Assembly (NCBI GenBank): GCA_965261585.1
Contig: CBDHDN010000059.1
Location: 1 to 43,590 of the forward strand
DNA: 43,590 bases
Source of the DNA: CBDHDN01 sp965261585
Lineage (GTDB): Bacteria > Pseudomonadota > Alphaproteobacteria > UBA6615
Direction: 5' to 3'
Each line of letters begins with the position of its first letter. Positions within the stretch are counted from its first letter, which is position 1. Of the stretch, positions 41,853-43,590 are shown piece after piece. The translations under genes were made by a program, and so were the position numbers. Under the pieces are notes generated by a model, which was given only the letters and a program-made list of their open reading frames with translations, made no database searches and was not told the DNA's origin.

Positions 41853-42845
41853 TCAGGCCGACGCGGTTGGCGCGAGCGACTGATGCTCGCCGGTGCGCAA
41901 ATGGCACGCCGCCAGATGCTTGGGATCCGACTCCGCCGCCAACAGCTGCGGCACGCTCTTCGGGCAGACGTCGGCCACAATCGGGCAGCGCGGATGGAAC
42001 GTGCAACCCGACGGCGGGTTCACGGGGCTCGGGACATCGCCCTGCAGCACGTGCCGCCGCCGCTGCCGCTGCCGCCGCGGGTCGGGCACCGGCACGGCCG
42101 ACAGCAGCGCCTCGGTGTAGGGATGCCGGGGGTCGCGGTAGAGCACCTCCCGGTCGGCGATCTCGACGATACGACCGAGATACATGACGGCAACCCGGTC
42201 GCTGATGTGCTCCACGACGGCCAGGTTGTGCGAGATGAACAGCAGCGTCAGATCGAGCTCGCGCTGCAGCTCGCGGAGCAGGTTCAGGACCTGCGCCTGA
42301 ACGGACACGTCCAGCGCCGACACCGGCTCGTCGCAGACGACGAACTTCGGCCGCAGGATGAGCGCCCGGGCAATGCCGATGCGCTGGCGCTGACCGCCGG
42401 AGAACTCGTGCGGAAAGCGATGTGCGTGGGCCGCCGTGAGGCCCACGAGCCCGAGCATCTCGACGACCCGCGCATGCCGCTCCTCCCGATCGAGCTTCTC
42501 GTGGACGATCAGCCCCTCGGCGATGCTGTCGCCGACCGGGGCGCGCGGGTCGAGCGCGGAATACGGATCCTGAAAGATGATCTGCGCGTTCCGCCGCGCC
42601 GGCTTGAGCGCCTTGCCTGAGAGCGCCGCGAAGTCCTGGCCATCGATGAGAACTTGGCCCGAGGTCGGATCGAGCAGGCGCACGAGCAAGCGGCCGAGCG
42701 TCGACTTGCCACAGCCCGACTCGCCGACCAGCCCCACGGTTTCGCCGCGGGCGATCTCCAGGGAGACGCCGTCGACCGCCTTGACGGTGCCGCCGCGCAC
42801 CGAGAAGTGCTTGACCATGTCGCGGACCTCGACGAAGGCGCTCAT
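41853..42845 (-). CDS. Oligopeptide/dipeptide ABC transporter ATPase, OppF/DppF type
   Basis: A 330-residue ATPase with Walker A GLVGESGCGKSTLGRLLVRL, the signature FSGGQRQRIGIARAL, Walker B FVVCDEPVSALDVSVQAQVL, the switch LLFISHNLAVV and the C-terminal oligopeptide domain with CTFHPRCPIVADVC, whose cysteines bind an iron-sulfur cluster in relatives. It energises import of peptides or similar solutes (nickel or amides cannot be excluded). The start is ATG 42845: its ATG overlaps the oppD stop by four bases (ATGA), showing tight translational coupling. Confidence 0.94.
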   Translation of the reverse strand: MSAFVEVRDMVKHFSVRGGTVKAVDGVSLEIARGETVGLVGESGCGKSTLGRLLVRLLDPTSGQVLIDGQDFAALSGKALKPARRNAQIIFQDPYSALDPRAPVGDSIAEGLIVHEKLDREERHARVVEMLGLVGLTAAHAHRFPHEFSGGQRQRIGIARALILRPKFVVCDEPVSALDVSVQAQVLNLLRELQRELDLTLLFISHNLAVVEHISDRVAVMYLGRIVEIADREVLYRDPRHPYTEALLSAVPVPDPRRQRQRRRHVLQGDVPSPVNPPSGCTFHPRCPIVADVCPKSVPQLLAAESDPKHLAACHLRTGEHQSLAPTASA

Positions 42846-43588
42846 GCGCCGTCCTCCTGATACAGCCAACAGCGCACCGTGTGCCCGGCCGCGCTTTCGC
42901 TCAGCGCCGGCTTGCGTTCCAGGCAGATGTCGAGGTCCTGCTCGATACGCTCCTGACAGCGCGCGGCAAAGCGGCAGCCGACGGGCAGCTCGATCAGGTT
43001 GGGCACCGTCCCGGGGATCACCGCGAGCTCGTGCTGCAATTGGCCGAGCTGCGGGATCGCGCGGAGCAGCCGCCGTGTATAGGGGTGCTTCGGGTCTTCG
43101 AACAGGGTTTCGACATCGGCCACCTCGACGACCTCGCCGGCATACATGACGGCGACCCGGTCGGCCATCTCCGCGACAATGCCGAGATCGTGGGTGATCA
43201 GAAGGGTCGCCGTGCCCGTCTCGTTCTGCAGCCCGCGCATCAGGTCGAGGATCTGCGCCTGGATCGTGACATCGAGCGCGGTCGTCGGCTCGTCAGCGAT
43301 CAGCACCTCCGGCTCGCAGGCCAGCGCCATGGCGATCATGACCCGCTGCGCCATGCCGCCGGACATTTCATGCGGATACGACCTGGCGCGCCGTTCGGGG
43401 TCGGGGATGCCGACCTTCTCCAGCATCTCGATGGCGCGGGCCTTGCCGAGCTTGCCGTGAATCGCGCGATGGATCTGATAGACCTCGGAGATCTGCAGGC
43501 CGACCTGGAAGACCGGATTGAGCGACGACGTCGGGTCCTGAAAGATCATCGAGATGCGGTCGCCGCGCAGCTTGGCGATCTCCACCGG
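42842..43588 (-). CDS. Oligopeptide/dipeptide ABC transporter ATPase, OppD/DppD type (partial)
   Basis: The C-terminal 248 residues of the partner ATPase; the N-terminus with Walker A lies beyond the right edge. Visible are the Q-loop ISMIFQDPTSSLNPVFQVG, the signature EMSGGMAQRVMIAMALACEP, Walker B VLIADEPTTALDVTIQAQIL, the switch TLLITHDLGIVAEMADRVAV and a C-terminal domain with the FAARC cysteine. It forms a heterodimer with the OppF-type protein encoded immediately downstream. The permease and binding-protein genes are presumably outside the window. Confidence 0.94.
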   Translation of the reverse strand, partial: PVEIAKLRGDRISMIFQDPTSSLNPVFQVGLQISEVYQIHRAIHGKLGKARAIEMLEKVGIPDPERRARSYPHEMSGGMAQRVMIAMALACEPEVLIADEPTTALDVTIQAQILDLMRGLQNETGTATLLITHDLGIVAEMADRVAVMYAGEVVEVADVETLFEDPKHPYTRRLLRAIPQLGQLQHELAVIPGTVPNLIELPVGCRFAARCQERIEQDLDICLERKPALSESAAGHTVRCWLYQEDGA

Positions 43589-43590
43589 CG

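Noticed and set aside
1..43590. CRISPR array or phage-defence system
   Set aside because: No regularly spaced short repeats and no cas, restriction or toxin-antitoxin genes were recognised.

Overview
The window looks like part of an alphaproteobacterial chromosome, probably Rhodospirillales-like. It is visibly GC-rich and carries a fused ispDF gene, FrcB/C/A-type sugar transport genes, a thioredoxin-reductase-like ferredoxin-NADP reductase and a PEP-CTERM protein. No rRNA, tRNA or CRISPR array was seen. The main impression is of a genome under attack and decaying: nine insertion sequences with both ends resolvable, one IS remnant, one MITE and about fifteen broken host genes lie within 43.6 kb. 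This fits an IS-expanded, possibly host-associated lineage, but that is inference.

Layout. 1-5 kb: remnants of a sugar-acid catabolic locus (sugar ABC ATPase fragment, SMP-30 lactonase fragment, 2-hydroxyacid dehydrogenase, HpcH-type aldolase, Ldh2-type dehydrogenase), with an internally deleted IS1380 copy inserted between lactonase and dehydrogenase. 5-12 kb: protease and terminase remnants and a nest of mobile elements: an IS256-type element (type 1), then an IS3-like element (called ISx here) whose flank carries a second IS1380-type element (ISb) and whose tip carries an IS256-type element (type 2). A 103-bp MITE related to the IS630 element at 24.7 kb follows. 12-20 kb: SDR and Gfo/Idh/MocA oxidoreductases, broken fragments, a membrane desaturase, a RAYT remnant and an intact sugar ABC importer operon. 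20-23 kb: an N,N-dimethylformamidase-like protein that appears to fuse the small and large subunits. 23-27 kb: an EF-hand protein behind a sigma-54-type promoter, an IS630 element, a frameshifted cytochrome-c-type gene and an AA_synth family gene. 27.5-29.2 kb: the full-length parent (ISa) of the deleted IS1380 copy. 29-34 kb: a hypothetical membrane protein, a ferredoxin-NADP reductase, a second ISx copy and a PEP-CTERM protein with a near-consensus sigma-54 promoter. 34-42 kb: SDR pair, ispDF, dxs, a third IS1380-type element (ISd) carrying the second IS256 type-2 copy, and ispE. 42-43.6 kb: oppF and oppD of a peptide ABC importer.

Reading across genes. Two of three MEP-pathway genes here are broken (dxs by a deletion of about 38 bp, ispE by one base), while ispDF is intact. 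Several single-base frameshifts (cytochrome, SDR pair, ispE, RAYT, protease) could be real decay or assembly error. The dxs deletion, truncated chimeras and nested IS insertions cannot be explained by base-call error. Target-site duplications identify the ends of nine elements and give a relative order of insertion; ISx makes an unusually long 14-bp duplication in both copies.
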